Source: Podospora bellae-mahoneyi (Eukaryota > Ascomycota > Sordariomycetes > Sordariales > Podosporaceae). From it: a stretch of 64,000 nt of DNA. Both the position numbers and the translations under genes were made by a program. Below, piece after piece: positions 1 to 12,673 of this stretch. Where the stretch lies: NCBI RefSeq assembly GCF_035222275.1, contig NW_026946359.1:6882001-6946000 (forward strand). The letters are read 5' to 3'. Below the pieces are notes generated by a model that saw only the letters and a list, made by a program, of their open reading frames with translations, had not been told where the DNA came from and ran no database searches. Each line of letters opens with the position of its first letter. Position 1 is the stretch's first letter.

Positions 1-3000
1 AGGTTGAGAGTCCGGGTGCTGTACCACTTGGCCCGACAGGGAACGTCGTGTTGGGGAACGGAAATGGTGCTTCGGTAGACGGCAGCGTTGAGCTTGAAAC
101 TCCGGTGCTAAAGGGTCTTGATGTGCCAGTAGGTACAGGATAAGTAGTGCCGTTGGTAGTTGGGAATGGGGCCACGACAGAAGAGCTTTCAGGCAACACA
201 CTACTGATCCCAGTGCTGAAAGAGGCTACCCCGGGAACAGAAGTTCCTCTTGAGCCTGTGGGTACCGAGCTTGAGTTTAAGGTTGGGAATGGTGGTGTGA
301 TGGAAGAGGATCCAGTTGTAATAGAGAAGATACCCGTTCCTGAATATGTAGGCGCCGTGGACAATCCTGGTGCGCTTGTAGAACCCTGAGGAAAGCTCGT
401 GTTTGTTGTCGGAAATGGGGGAAGACTTGAAGGAACACCCGATGAAGACCCAATCACGCCTGTTCCGGATGGTGATGGCACTATATCGCTCGAATAGGCT
501 GTCGGTCCCAAAGTGGAGCTAGCATTTGACAAGGAGAATGGAGGGCTCGCAGGAGAGTATGCTGGGTATCCTGTTCCCGTTGTGAGGACTGTTTGGCTAG
601 AAGCGCCAGTCCCAGCTGTCGCCGCTGATGTGAAGGTAGAATTGGGCAGTGGGAAGGGTGGGAGACTCGTCGAGCTGCCGGAGGGAGAAGGAATTGTTGA
701 TCCAGATGAAGCAGTTGCCCCGGTAGATAACCCTGGCGCACCAGTGGGCTCTGCAGTGAAGCTAGAGTTGGTGAATGTGAAGGGAGGCACGGTCGAGGAA
801 CCATAACCAGACGAGGGGATGGCACCACTTGGCAGTCCGGAGCCTGTCGGTGGAGTGGATGATGAATTCGACTGTGGAAAAGGAGGCAAACTAGAGGAAG
901 GGCCAGAAGAGCTCGTTGATAAAGAACTCGATCCGCTTGAGAACCCTGATCCGGTTGGTCCAATTATCGTGCTTGAATTTCCCAGGGGATAGGAAGGTCC
1001 TGGACTAGCTACCGAGCTGGATGAAGCCGTTGGCTGCGTTGAGAAGCCGCCCGTGCTGATACTACCTGGGGCTGTGACTGTACCAAATGGGACTGAATAA
1101 TTGCCAGTAGGGAAAGGAGGGACAGAGTTCGTGACTGTGCTTCCAAATATTCCAGAACTGGTAGGGCCGATGGGACTAGTCCCAGGCGAGCTTGGGCCCG
1201 GGGACGAAGCAGATGTGTTTGTGAGCGGATATGGCACAGACGAGGTGCCAATGGCTGAAGATGCAAGACCGGACGGTGCAGTTCCGCTCGATGATGCAGT
1301 TGTGACAATTTCTGTCCCCGAGATTGAGGCTGTGATATTCGTCAACGGAATGTAAGTCTCGCTTGCGGTGCCAGACGTTGAGCCTGTTCCTGATGGTCCG
1401 CTTGTTACTCCAGTCGAATTGCTCCAAGGATATGATGCCGTTCCGCTTCCAGTCGACACGGCTGGTGCTGTTCCACTTGATGTTCCAGGTGACAGCACAG
1501 TCAGTGAACTCTCGGTCCCGGGTATCGGGTTTATTCCCGAAGGACCGACGATGGTGGTAGAGTTTGCAAATGGATAAGGAAGAGAGCCCGGGGTTGATGT
1601 TGAAAGACTTGATGGTAGACCAGAGCTCCCTGTTGGTTTTGGCGTCGTGGTGAAGTTCCCGGTTGGGTACGGCGCACTTGATGTTAGTGAGGTGCCGTTG
1701 GGGCTCGAGACAGACGGAGCGCTTGTTCCTGGAACACCAGATGAAGTTGAGGACAGAGAAGATAAAGAGTTTGGTGGCAATGATGCTCCAGAAGAACCAG
1801 TGCCCGTAGGAAAGTAATAGCTTGATGAGCTGGAGTTTGACAATGGAAAAGGAACAGACGGCGAAAGACTGCCCGTCAAAGAAGAGATGCCTTCGGATAC
1901 CGTACTTGTTTGTGCACCGCTCGTGCCGGGGATCGCAGATGGGACTGTAGTATTTCCAGTAGGATATGGAGCCGATGTTGTCGGCAACGCAGTAGGTGTG
2001 AGGGTCGAAAGCGTGTTGATAGGGGGTGTCGTCCCAGTAGGCGAGCTACCAGTACCAGGACCAGCGACGGTTGATGTGCTATTTGGCAAAGGAAATGGAA
2101 GCGAAGACGACAGCACCGGTGGAATTGTCGGCACACCAGGGCTACTGGAGCTCACAGGCACAGAGCCGTTAGACGACAGAGACGGCGAGCTTACAGGTAA
2201 TCCAGATGATAGGGTTGCAGCTGAAGAGCCCACCCCTGACCCAGGCACAGTGTCACCAGAGCTGATAGTACTGTTTGGAAGTGGATAAGGCACTGACGAT
2301 GATCCGAAGCTCGAAGCAGACACTGAAAAACCAGAGGTCTCTGTGCCCACAAGGCTAGTCGAACCTGACGAGGGAGATACCACGGTTGGCACGCTGGAGA
2401 GCCCAGAAAAGATTCCAATTGATGTCCCATAGCTTGATGGCGTTGGACCAGGGCCGTTACTTCCAATGCTGGTGCTGCCTCCGGATTCTGTAGAGTTTGG
2501 AAATGGAAATGGTATTGTAACACTGGTCCCAGACGCAAAAGTTGTAGGTAAGGTGCCCGGTTGCGAAGAGGTGGCGGTGCCAAGTGGGATGGATCCAGTC
2601 GATGAAGTTGGAAATAGCAATGTACTACTGCTTGTGCTTGACACGGTAGACGAGGTGGCATTTCCTGGCGTGGTGAATGGATAAGATGTGCTGGGACCAG
2701 CGGAGCCTGGAAGGCTGGAGCTCGAATTGCCGGACGGGAATGGTGGCAAAGATGAGCCAGTTGGACCAGCTGAACCAAAACTGGTACCAGATCCAGAAGG
2801 CAGTGTTGTCACTGAGACTGAAGACGAAGATGTTACAGTGGCAAATGAAGATGTTGAAGGCAATCCTCCAGACGTTGAAGTGCCAGTCACATTTGAGAAG
2901 GAAGATGAGCGTCCCAATGTTGTTGCAGGGCGAGACGTTCCAGGACCAAAGGGTGCAAATGGTTCAGAGGCGGTTGAGCTTCCACTTAAAGGCAAGGAGC

Positions 3001-3260
3001 TGTTGGTATAAGGATATGTCGTTGGAACCGGAACCGAAGAGGTCGAGGTCGAGAGACCTGCCGATGACGAGGATGTAGCAGTTACTGAACCCTCCACTCC
3101 CGTTGTTGAAGACGTGGTGTTATATCCGTATGGTGTAGTGCTTGTAGACGGCAAAGTTCCAGTGCTAGATTCTGGCACTGATACTGAACTGTTTGACGAT
3201 GGCAACGACGATGTTGTGACTGATGCACCACCAGTTGTTGTGTTGACATAGGGAATGCTG
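1..3260 (-). repeat. Coding repeat array, 105-130 bp units with P-[FY]-P-x-x-N-[ST] core
   Basis: Cores read on the minus strand lie near plus positions 60, 165, 290, 410, 530, 650, 775, 880, 990, 1105, 1225, 1340, 1430, 1570, 1670, 1850, 1965, 2090, 2280, 2505, 2735 and 3010. Examples are PFPFPNT, PYPFANST and PPFPTLNSS. Units agree in frame and core but differ between cores. Spacing is regular from 1 to about 2.1 kb and loosens toward the N-terminus, as in an old repeat kept by selection on the sequon. Confidence 0.8.
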
Positions 3261-5019
3261 CTGGTCAAACTGCTGAGTACTGACGAAGAAGTTCCGAGCG
3301 AAATTGTGCTGATCGAGACTGAGCCAGTCAAGGATGGCGTAAGAGTGACAGAAGAGATTTCACTCTGTGTTGTATTGGCACCTGGAACCGTAGAGCTTCC
3401 ACCGGACCCAGTTGGGGCGGTTGTGGCTGTCGAGTTCCATCCTGAGGGCTGGCCTGACGAAGACGTAGGATAGCCTCCTGTTTCGCTAGTCAAAAGAGAA
3501 CTTGACGATTCAACAGAGATTGTCGACAATGAAGCGGCGGTCCCAGTGCGGCTGCTGCCAGTGCTTATTGGCGTCTCAGAAGCGGACTCGGTAGACAAGG
3601 TCGAGGTGCTCGGCGACACCATGGAGATTGAACCTGAGATCGAAATAAATGTACCAGTCGCTGTCAGTGTCACAGTCCCGGTTGTTGTCAGCACCGCAGA
3701 AGCACTTGTTGACTGAGATTCGCTTGCGGCCGTTGTGCTACTCGACGTCTCATTAGGAGAAGTGGATGATGGTGACACCGGAGAGCTTGTGGTCGCAGCC
3801 GTCGTTGCTGTGCCCGGCGTGGTCGTTTCTGTACTCCCGACTATAGATGAGCTGATCAAAGTTGTTGAAGACCCGGTTGGCTCTATCGAGCCACTGCTAA
3901 GACTGGATGCTGCAGTTTGTACCTCACTGGAACTAGCCCCTGATGTGCTTGAAAGACTGATTGGAACAGAACTTGGACCTGAGACCGAGCTAGTGACCGA
4001 AGAAACAGATGATGGCACGGAAGAAGTCCCGGAACTGCTGCCGGTAGGGATCCCGGTCGATGCTGAGCCTGTGCTCGATGTTGGGCCACCGGAAGAAGCA
4101 GAAGGACTCTTACTCGAAGGCCCAGTTGAATATCCAGACAATGTACTGGTCAAAGCACTAGACGACACAGAGCTAGTAATCGAGACAGATGTTGACGATT
4201 CAGGTGGAAGCGACCCTGTCACCGAAAAGGAGCCGAGAGAAGGCGTAACACTCGGAGAAGATGATGCGCTGGCTGATGTCTCCGAACTTGTCGTAAACGT
4301 AGGGGTGCCCTCCGTAGATGTGGAAGACACGCCCGAGGTAGTCGATGTAATAGGGTAAGGAGACGTGCTCTCGGAAGATTCCGTACTGGACGTCGAAAAC
4401 GTATACCCCCCAGTCGAGCTTGGAGTGGTGAAAGTGTACGCATTTGACGATGTCGTCTTCGCCGGCTCATTCGAACCAGTGGTGTCATAAGGGTTTCCTA
4501 TATGTCCATCAAAGGTCAGTAAGCTATTCACAGCAGCACACGATCCATGATAGCCAACAAAACAAAAACGCAGAACTTACCAGGCGTAGTGTAGCCATAC
4601 CCCCCACTGGTAGTTGAAACAGGTGGCGGAGGGGGCCCATATCCCAGTGGCTCCTCATCATCACCATCATCCCCATCATCTCCATCATCCCCATCATCTC
4701 CATCATCCCCATCATCACCATCATCGACACCGTCACCATCATCATCACCACCATCATCCGTCCATTCACCATCATCATCGCCATCCTCATCGTCGCCATC
4801 ATCTCCACCACCATCCCCACCATCCTCTCCTCGATCTTGCCTAGGCACCAAACGCTCATAGCTCACATGTGATATTCCCACCTCGGGAACAGCAGGGAGT
4901 CCAACTGCCCGTCTGAAACGTGACCACAGACCGCCATCCTCACGAGCCAATGTGAGAGGCGTCGAATTGAGAATGGTAATGACCGAAGCAAGGCCAACAA
5001 CCACGGCTGAAGCCTTCAT
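1..5019 (-). CDS. Giant secreted Ser/Thr/Pro-rich repeat glycoprotein (3' end off window)
   Basis: No family recognised. Exons are 5019-4581 and 4497-1 (running off the window), joined by a GTAAGT donor and an ATAG acceptor with a TACTGAC branch point. The frame then stays open for 4.5 kb, giving at least about 1,645 residues. The start at 5019 is preferred because MKASAVVVGLASVITILNS looks like a signal peptide; an in-frame codon at 5055 would bury it. After the signal comes an acidic Gly/Asp run (plus strand 4650-4810), a Pro run, then Ser/Thr-rich sequence. From about 3250 to 1 a core of the form P-F/Y-P-x-x-N-S/T recurs about 22 times every 35-43 residues, each core holding an N-glycosylation sequon. 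Very few Cys or Met are seen. I infer a wall- or matrix-exposed, heavily N- and O-glycosylated protein; an adhesin, mucin-like or GPI-anchored protein are all possible. The C-terminus is not visible. Confidence 0.8.
4650..4815 (-). repeat. GAT/GGN triplet repeat coding an Asp/Gly run
   Basis: The plus strand shows repeated catcatcccc / catcatctcc units. On the minus strand these read as DGDDGDD-type sequence just after the signal region of the giant glycoprotein. The complementary strand reads as poly-His and is a shadow. Confidence 0.8.
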
Positions 5020-6605
5020 CCTTGTGAGGAAGCAAGACTGTCGGGGGCCTGACACTCGGCGGTATGTGGTTGATGAAACTTCACCCCTACAAGAAACAGC
5101 TCGTGAGAGAAGCTATACTTGTTCGGGGCAGGCTGGATGCACGAGAGGGTCTGGTGTCTATCCTTGATTGGTACGGCAAAGCAAAGCATGCGGCAAAGTC
5201 ATGAACTATGACATAGCAAAGAATAAAAGGGTATGGTAGAACAAAGTTTGAGATTCGATTCTTCGAAGATCTGTTGACCTAGCGGTGCTGGCAGAGATTC
5301 AAGAATGAACGACGTGTTCGGGGTATGTTCCTCTGCCCCTATCGATGGTGATGATGTGGGAGGGGGTGAATGATACCTAGGCAAGCCCCGGCGAGGAACG
5401 ATCAGAAGGCCGCCGAAATGATACGAGAAGACAAAAGCCGGCTGGAAGGTGGAGTAGGAGGCAATGGGGGGAAGGAGCGGGTGAGGGAAGCGGGAGACGG
5501 CGGACCCGCGAAATGAGGAACAAGGACAGATATAGCAGGAACACCCCTGAGATCAGCGAGACTCGAGAGAAAATCTCCGCATTCTGCCTGCCACCTCATA
5601 TCTATCAGGGTGTCTGAACTGAAGTGGAAGGGGCGATGGAACCTGGAGCGGGACAAGTTCCTCAACGTCGCCCGAGAATGGCGTCAGGTTAGGCAGTAGC
5701 ACATGGAACGAGAGATATCGGTCTTGTCTGGGGCGGGAAAGGGCGAAGGCGACGAGGGGCTCCGCTCTTGGGAACCGTCGAGTCCCCGGCCTCCCGATGT
5801 TCCGTCCTTCTGCTCAGGATGGAAGGAGCATGCCTGTGCTGCCTGGAACAGCTTGGATGGGACTGGAGAGAAGGAGGTCTGCATGTCCAATGTGTTAGCA
5901 TCAGATGTGGCCACATGCTGGAGATAATGCAATACCTCCCTAACGGCAGCGACTTGAAATGAAGTCTTCTCATGCCCCCCTGCTCTGGATCTTTGTCTAA
6001 CACTCGGTTTCGGCCTGGAGCGACAGAGAATCCATCTGAAATCGGCCTGACTTACTTCTTGGGTGACTCTGGAGAATCCATGTCCTCTGTGATGATGGTG
6101 ATGGCGGTGGCCTTTCGCTCTCCTCAAAGCGGTGAGGAGGGTTTGGATGAGACGGGAACAGCGAGTGGATGGCTGAGCGGGTGCACCTTGGGCAGCCCCG
6201 CCCAGGATTCTGTTTGCTCCTGCGCAGAGTAAGGCAAGTGAACGCAACTGTTGGCAAGATGGCACACAGAGAAGAGGGAGAAACCGTAGCTGATTGGGAA
6301 CACCCGCCCATTGTGGGAGCTGCCGCTGTCAGGCCTTCCCGATCCCCGACGTCTTGTTTTCTTTTCTCTAATGCTTGTTTGGGTGGGAGGTTCGCTCTGT
6401 CAGCCACGCCTTGCCTGTCTTGAAATCACATGGCAGCTTCAGTCAGTTGATTGATGCTGGGGTTGCTGATTATCCCGATGACCGGTGATCCTAGCTCTGG
6501 TCCATAATATCGGTTGTTTCTGCCTGTTTTCTCCAAGGGAGTCTGTTCATCCCAAAAAGCCCACAACCATGAAGTGAAACTTGTTCACCCCGGATGGAGA
6601 GAGAG

Positions 6606-6636
<31 letters not shown>

Positions 6637-7750
6637 CATGTTCTCCGGTCGGATACGGTTCCTTCCAGAGGTATGTGCCCCGTCGACGTAACGTCTTCGT
6701 TCCGCCTCGTCTGGTATCATGTGTAGTAACAATCAGCTCTGGAAATGTTGAGGGGTGGCAGGCTTATGGAACATCATATTAGTCTTTTCAAGCCTTTGGA
6801 TGAGTACCAAGGGACTTCCCGAGTTGCTCAGGCCGGGAGCTGGTGACATTGGTGAAAGAACTGAAGCTGCCCCGGTGCTGTAGCTCCTGACAGAGCTTGT
6901 CAGCTAAGATAAGAGGTGCCGAAGAAGTGCTACAGGTATCTGTTGTCGTGCTTGCATCACGCCAGAGCTGGTCGATGGTTACTTGACAGGGGTCGCTATA
7001 TGCAAGCTGCCGTACAACTAGATTGCTTGTTCCTGGTGTTGGGTTGCACTTTGTTTCGCGGTGCCTGAATTCTCAATGTGTGCTGAGATGGCAGCATATC
7101 TCACAAGTGCTGTGTATTGCTGTGTCATGGAAAAGGCCATCAATTATCCGAGTGTCGCCGTGGGATGTGTGCAATTCTGCATTGTAGTCGTTGGAAACCT
7201 CAATTGCTCATTACTACGGCCTCAATTGTGGAATGTAGGTCCACACTGTGGCCTATTCTTCTGGCTCGTTTTTTGTCTTTAATTGTGTTCACCTGGATGT
7301 CCTGAAGCCCAGCCTACAAGACAGCATGTGCAAAACAACGTTCCATTAAAAGACAGAGCATCCTTCTTTGAAAACCTGCAGGCAAAACGCCGGAGAACGC
7401 CTTCCGTAATGCAAACTAAGACGAATTAAGAACCATCAAATCCATGCCCTTGAGCTCCTTGACCACCTCAACCCTGTGAGAAGAAATCCCACGCAAGCTT
7501 GGATACTATGAAACAATGTTGGAACTTCCAGCGCCGATAAACCTTCGCCATTTCCGAGCGTCGAAAGGGTGGCACGGCATGCTGCGCTGTCAAAATGTCG
7601 TGCTCCACCGTCTATCGATGCTGCTCCCCTAAATGCCGCCCTCACCTTCACATGGGTTTCTCTGTATCATGCTGAAAGGAACACCGTTGGGACTGTGTGA
7701 CCGGGCCCTGGTCGATCAGGTAATCTCGGCCCTTTGCACGAGTCCAGATC
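5020..7750. other. Gene-poor intergenic region
   Basis: This 2.7 kb holds the promoter of the giant glycoprotein (reading left) and the 3' flank of the RRT8-like gene. Open frames here are short, overlap each other on both strands and have no recognisable domain. The only clear element is a GA microsatellite at 6599-6637. A long 5' UTR or a non-coding RNA cannot be excluded. Confidence 0.5.
6599..6637. repeat. (GA)n microsatellite
   Basis: An almost pure run of gagaga dinucleotides interrupted by one aca near its left end. Confidence 0.9.
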
Positions 7751-8879
7751 TCACTCCACTTTCTTGGCCGCCTCCCGGAGTTCGGGGGCTGTGGCCTTGG
7801 TCATCTCGGTATCCTTGCCCTCGATATCAGCGGCCCAGAGAGCAGCGCCAACTACATAGGATGTCAGCAATAAACATTGGGTTTCCATTTCCAAGAGACC
7901 TACCTGTGTTGGTGAACGAGAAGACGATGGACGCCACCGGAACCATCTCGAGAAGGGTGGCAGCAGTTCCGAAACTGGTAACGTCAGTCATGGTTAGCCA
8001 AACCAAAACCTCAAATTGTGCGTGATACGTCAGAGTGTCGCAGGTGGATAGTTTAGCCGACATGTGCGCTCTCGAAGCGATTTGTGCTTCATGAATCCAA
8101 GACTTTCGGAGGCGTCTGAGAAAAGATATAAACTCACCCAGTGTAGGGGCCCTTATGCTTTGAGAGCCACTCAGACTTTCTGGATGCAGACCATCCCTTG
8201 AGTTGGAAGTACTAGAAGCCATGTAAGCGAGAGTTAAGGTATGTGGGTAAGAGATGTTTCCACTAACCCGATCATGAACAGAGTTGCCACGAGCCCGGCC
8301 GCGGATAATGATGAAGGCCACTGTTCCAACAACCGGAATAAAGTTGAGAGGCAAGTACATGAAGTATCGAACCAGCTCCTTAACGCTGAATTTGCTGAAT
8401 GGTTTCTTCAGTGCCTTGCCCAGTTTCTGAATAGCGTCTCCCCGAGAGTTGACCTCTCTGCCACTTGCAACGATCTCTGTCTTATTTTTCGCGATCAGTG
8501 TACCGTCGAATGTGTCCAGAAGCGCGTCCTGGAGCAGCAAGCTTTTCGAGAGGATCGAGACAACGGCTGCGCTTTCGTTGAGGACAAGAAGGATAGTTGT
8601 GAGCACAGCGAGAGGCCCGTTCACGAAGACCATGATGGCCAACTGAGGGAGATATGTGAAGAAGAACATGGGTCCAATGACTGAAGCATAGAGCCCGAGG
8701 TAAGGTACCAGCTTCGAAGCCAGGGGCTTCCACAGCTCGCGATGGGACATGAAGTAGAAAATCCCCTTGATGGGATACAAGTAAGACCGGCTTTTGGCAG
8801 CATCGTTCAGAAGGGCCTTGTATTTGTCGATGTCCTCTTTCGCGACCTCCTGGGCCTGTTCAACAAGTCGGTTGGGCAT
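7751..8879 (-). CDS. RRT8/EI24-type lipid-droplet or spore-wall membrane protein
   Basis: Exons (minus strand) are 8879-8268, 8211-8138, 7974-7904 and 7851-7751, giving 285 residues. The phases (0, 2, 1) close exactly. The ATG at 8879 (MPNRLVEQ) is the first ATG of its frame. The protein has several hydrophobic segments: about residues 55-75, 80-100, a helix near 180-200 (FIPVVGTVAFIII), and a C-terminal segment VPVASIVFSFTN. The block after the first intron, beginning YFQLKGW, and the ending GAALWAADIE are typical of the fungal RRT8/LDS family with an EI24-like fold, known in yeast for roles at lipid droplets and in outer spore wall formation. The function here is inferred from the family. 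The last ~10 residues are Lys/Glu-rich and cytosolic-looking. Confidence 0.8.
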
Positions 8880-9717
8880 CTTGTCTGTGTCGTGTCGGAT
8901 GTGGTGGTTATCCTTATCGTTATCGCGACTTATCAAGGTTGATGATGTCTGGAGGGGAGTCGTGTAGGTGCTTTTTAAAGAGTTGTTTGGGAAGAAATTT
9001 AAGGTATGGGACTCGGGGTGGTCGTGATCTCTGTCAACATTTTGAGGAAAAGCAGAAGCAATTGTTAGAGACAAGAAATCACCTTTGTAGCCAACAAAGC
9101 TGAGCTGCAAGCTCCTGTTGTGGTTCGGGTGACTGCCATGTATGTCGTCATTGGTTTTCCATGACGTTCTTGGCAGCTTGTTCCTTCAACGGTCAGCTCC
9201 ACACTTTGGCACCTTCCTGTCGGGAATGGGACCCACATTTGCCCCCAACCCCGGTGCGTTTCCTCCTTGAGGTGGCCCAAGCGTTCCATGGGGACCAGAT
9301 GAGCCGATCACTGCATTGAAGACGACGAGTGTAAACCTCAAGCATAACATGACGATGCAAAGAGAAAACACTATGAATCATTTCCCTCTACCGTACTTTC
9401 CCTTCGCCATGCCTCCAGGTGTCCTCCACCCCATCCAAGAGAACTCTCGCCAAATACAGATTTCAACCAACACCCAGTCCAAGTTGTCCTCCCTAGCGTC
9501 TAGTATAATACAGAACCCATGTATCGGTAGTAGTAAACGTCCCTAACTGCTGAGTTGTCCAGCGTAGAATTGAAAAATATGCTTTTCGTTTTATGTGCGA
9601 ATGTGTGATTACAACAAATATCGAAGAAACGGCTTACCGCCCGGGTTTGTCGTGGGGTTGATGCAGCTGAAGCAGCTGGCACAGCCAAGATGCTACATTC
9701 GCGATCATGTTGTCGGC
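8880..9717. other. Intergenic region: RRT8-like promoter and GDT1 3' flank
   Basis: The RRT8-like frame continues open upstream of its ATG to about 9110 but has no ATG there, so this is probably 5' UTR. No other gene or repeat is visible. Confidence 0.5.
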
Positions 9718-11360
9718 CTAGGAGTACAAGGCCTCAATGAAATAGATGAAGCCGAATACCAGGAACGCGATGGCGCCTCCAACAGTAACTTTGTGTGATG
9801 TGTTAACAAAGAGTCACGTATGGGACGAATATTTGGGGACGCAACTTACCAACCTTGAGACTGACCTTGCCGGCAATGGCTCTGCCTCCAATGACTGCAA
9901 CACCAGTGCAGCAGGCATGGCCCAAGACAGCACCCAAAGTCACCCACCAATAATCCTGACCAGCCGCCATCGCAATGGTAGCAATTTGACTGCGATCACC
10001 CCACTCTCCAAGGAAAGTCATGACAAAGGTCTGCACCCACGCAGGGCTCAGGAGCAGCGAAAAGAGATTGCTCAAGCCAGATACAAATCCACCGAGAGCG
10101 TTACGACCAGACCGGTTGCGGCTCTCGGGCGAACTCGAAGGGCTGCGAGGAGGAGTGGGGAAGCGAGACTTGGATCGGGACTTGCGAGTGCCAAGGCCCA
10201 TTTCCAGAGCATACGGTGAAACACTTGATCTTCTACGACCGTGCTTTCTGGCCTCCTGCTCTTTTTCTGCCAACTCTTGTTCCACCTCCTGCATCTCGGC
10301 GGAAACACCCTCGTCCGGGCTCATGGCAAGACCTTCACGCAGCAGTCGGATACCAAAGAAGGTGAAGAGCGCAGCGGCGAGGAAATGCGTCAGACGCTCC
10401 GAGATTAGGGCAGGCACGGCGTGACCCAACATGGCCGAGAGGACAGTCATGGCAACCAAGGCGCTGAGAGCGGCCGTGAAGACCACCATCCGGTCATGCT
10501 TCATCGCCATCAAGGCAGCAACAAGGAACGTCTTGTCACCAATTTCAGAGAAGAGAATCATGGTGAGAGACAGGACAAACGAGTGGAAAGGTCGAATAAG
10601 CCCTTCGGCTTCATCGTCTCCGGAGCCCGAACTCTGGCCCTTGCTCCCCTTAGTGATGTCCAGATGGTCGATGTTGGCGGCTGAATCAGGCAAAGGAAGG
10701 GATTTGTCGTGGGTCTTTTCGGGAAGGTCTGCCGGTTTCTAAATCACTGTTAGCAATCACGTGAATATTGACCAGGTTATACTGAAAACCAACCTCGAGA
10801 CCGGAGACATCCTCTGACGTTTTATCTCTGCCCTCGCCATCTCCAGCTGCGGCCAGGATCTTCTCCTGGTCAGCGTGTGGAAGGGGAGGTGCTTCCTTTG
10901 GTGCCTGGGGCTTGTTTTCAACCTTTTCGCCAGTCTGCTCCTTGAGCTTCCGCTCCTTGTCCTTCTCGCTCACGCCGCCCTCCAATCCTGTGGTGCCCTT
11001 CTTGGGCTCCGATCGATTCTTGTCATCCATGACTCCGTCGTTGCTGTCCGGGATCTTCTTTCCGTCAATGATTGTAGGATCGGTCGGCCGGTCTTTCAGG
11101 ACAGGCAACTCGGAGGATACGGATGCGCTGTCGAGCTCGACGAAGGGACCGGCATGGGGCCTCCCGTCCTTGCCGTCAATCGGCGCATCCTTGGTACCAT
11201 ACTTTTTGACGGCAGCTGGTGTGTCAATGATGGGGTCTGATCTGTAGGAGTCGGCGGCAACCGAGTCCCTATCCAGCTGTCGTTCGGCGAGAACAGCGGT
11301 TGCGGCAAGGGACTGTAGGAGCAGGAGAACGAGTGGCGATTGCTTATGACGCAGCTTCAT
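9718..11360 (-). CDS. GDT1: GDT1-like UPF0016 Ca2+/Mn2+ transporter
   Basis: Exons (minus) are 11360-10794, 10738-9850 and 9788-9718, giving 508 residues. The N-terminus MKLRHKQSPLVLLLLQSLAA is a signal peptide. A charged lumenal region of about 200 residues follows. Two hydrophobic halves each carry the family signature E-x-G-D-[KR]-[ST]: EIGDKT near residue 254 and EWGDRS near residue 434. They are separated by a Ser/Arg-rich cytosolic loop. This is the hallmark of the UPF0016 (GDT1/TMEM165) family of Golgi cation/H+ exchangers that supply Ca2+ and Mn2+ for glycosylation. The last exon adds a final membrane helix. The long acidic/charged N-terminal extension is larger than in yeast GDT1. 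It shares a 1.3 kb divergent promoter with the Myb gene. Confidence 0.93.
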
Positions 11361-12170
11361 CGTGGGCTAAAGACGTGACAGCAAGGGAATGCTAGTTCTA
11401 TTTTGTATGTCGTGGTGTGACTGCCAACGTTCTACTGGAATCGCAACGAAGGAAGGCCGAAAACGGTTATGCCGTGGCTTTTGTCGTATGGCGCAAATCG
11501 GGGGCCTACGTGCTGCAGGTAAGGTCAGGAAACCGTGTCGATGCCGCCGCGTGTTGCAGTTGTTGCGATTATGATTATGTTGTCTTCTGCTGAAAAAGGT
11601 ATACACAAGGGATTGTCAGAAGAGAAAGAGAACGAGCTGCGGGTTAGAAGCCAGCAGCAAACACGAGAACGGTTGTACTTGTAGAGATGGAAAAGTTGAG
11701 GCGAGGTTGTTGGAATGCTGGCCTGCGCGGATCCTTGCCAGGGGGTGTTCTGGGGATGAATTTCTTAGCGGGCTGCACGGGAAAGGGTGTTTCACCGCAC
11801 AGCCACTCGAATCTAGATTCTCTACCAGTCGGGGGGCTCAACACCATAGAGGGTAACATTTGGGTGGGAAATGTCCAGGACAACCCCGAAAACATATCTG
11901 AATTACGTGATCAGATCATTGGTCGAGACAGCGTCGTCAGTGTAAGCGTTGGTATACCAGCCACGAGGGTTCCTACTTGTCTGCTATCTTTATAGCCTGG
12001 TCAACTACTGACTTTTCCAGGCCAGTTGGCTGTGTTTTGAGATCTGGGCTATTTAGGATCTGCATAGACTATGATCTTGGAGCTTCTTTTGAAACATTTT
12101 AAGAGAGGTTTTGCTCAGGCAGATTTGCAAGACCTGTTGTGTTCAGTCCATGACATGCTTAAGCAGCTTC

Positions 12171-12186
12171 TAACCCTAACCCTTAC
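12171..12186. promoter_or_regulatory. Telobox-type motif (taaccctaaccctt)
   Basis: Two tandem CCCTAA units (TTAGGG on the other strand), identical to the telomere repeat common in filamentous fungi, 490 bp upstream of the Myb start codon. TTAGGG motifs are known binding sites for TBF1/TRF-type Myb proteins. Confidence 0.65.
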
Positions 12187-12578
12187 AGCAACATGCCAGG
12201 CAGTGACCATGGATCCGCTTCTGACTCTTCAAATTTCGTGATTTCATTTTATAGGTGTAAAAGCTGTTTTTTAAACTCTTTAACTCGCAGTAGAAACTTA
12301 CATCCCCAAAGCGACTTTCCCACCCAGCTGCAAGACCATTTTCTCACCCAACCTTCCACCACAAACAATGTATGGTCCGTGCGGTGACCAAGCCCACCAA
12401 CCTCTCGAAGCTCGTGCCTTTATCAAGTCCGTGCGTTAAGGAGATCACGTGAAACAATGGATCGAGCAGCCCAACTGAGAGCCAAGGCCTTTTTGGCCAG
12501 CAGCAGTGGCAGCGCGCCAACACAACTTTTGTCGCCAACGCGTGGGATTTCACAACAACCTCACGACTTCGTTCTTGG

Positions 12579-12597
12579 TAACCCTAACCCCAACCCT
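12579..12597. promoter_or_regulatory. Second telobox-type motif (taaccctaaccccaaccc)
   Basis: One perfect CCCTAA step followed by degenerate CCCCAA steps, 77 bp upstream of the Myb ATG and so probably within the promoter or 5' leader. Confidence 0.6.
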
Positions 12598-12673
12598 TCT
12601 CTATCGCACAGTTTTACTGACTGTCATCAAAGCCACGATTGCAGCGAAACAGCAATTGTCATCAGTCCAAAAC

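Larger units (their letters stand above)
11361..12673. promoter_or_regulatory. Divergent promoter between GDT1 and the Myb gene
   Basis: This 1.3 kb separates two divergently read genes. It holds two telomere-repeat-like motifs (12171-12186 and 12579-12597). No further open frame with support is seen. Confidence 0.6.

Noticed and set aside
147-4358. Several Val/Gly/Glu-rich plus-strand frames over the repeat region
   Set aside because: They mirror the minus-strand Ser/Thr repeat frame, overlap it completely and are broken into pieces, while the minus frame is open for 4.5 kb after a spliced signal peptide.
4614-4844. Poly-His open frame
   Set aside because: It is the complement of the GAT repeat that codes the Asp/Gly run; no other support.
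5684-6407. Overlapping minus-strand frames of 104-193 codons
   Set aside because: Low complexity, no domain, and competing frames of similar length on both strands.
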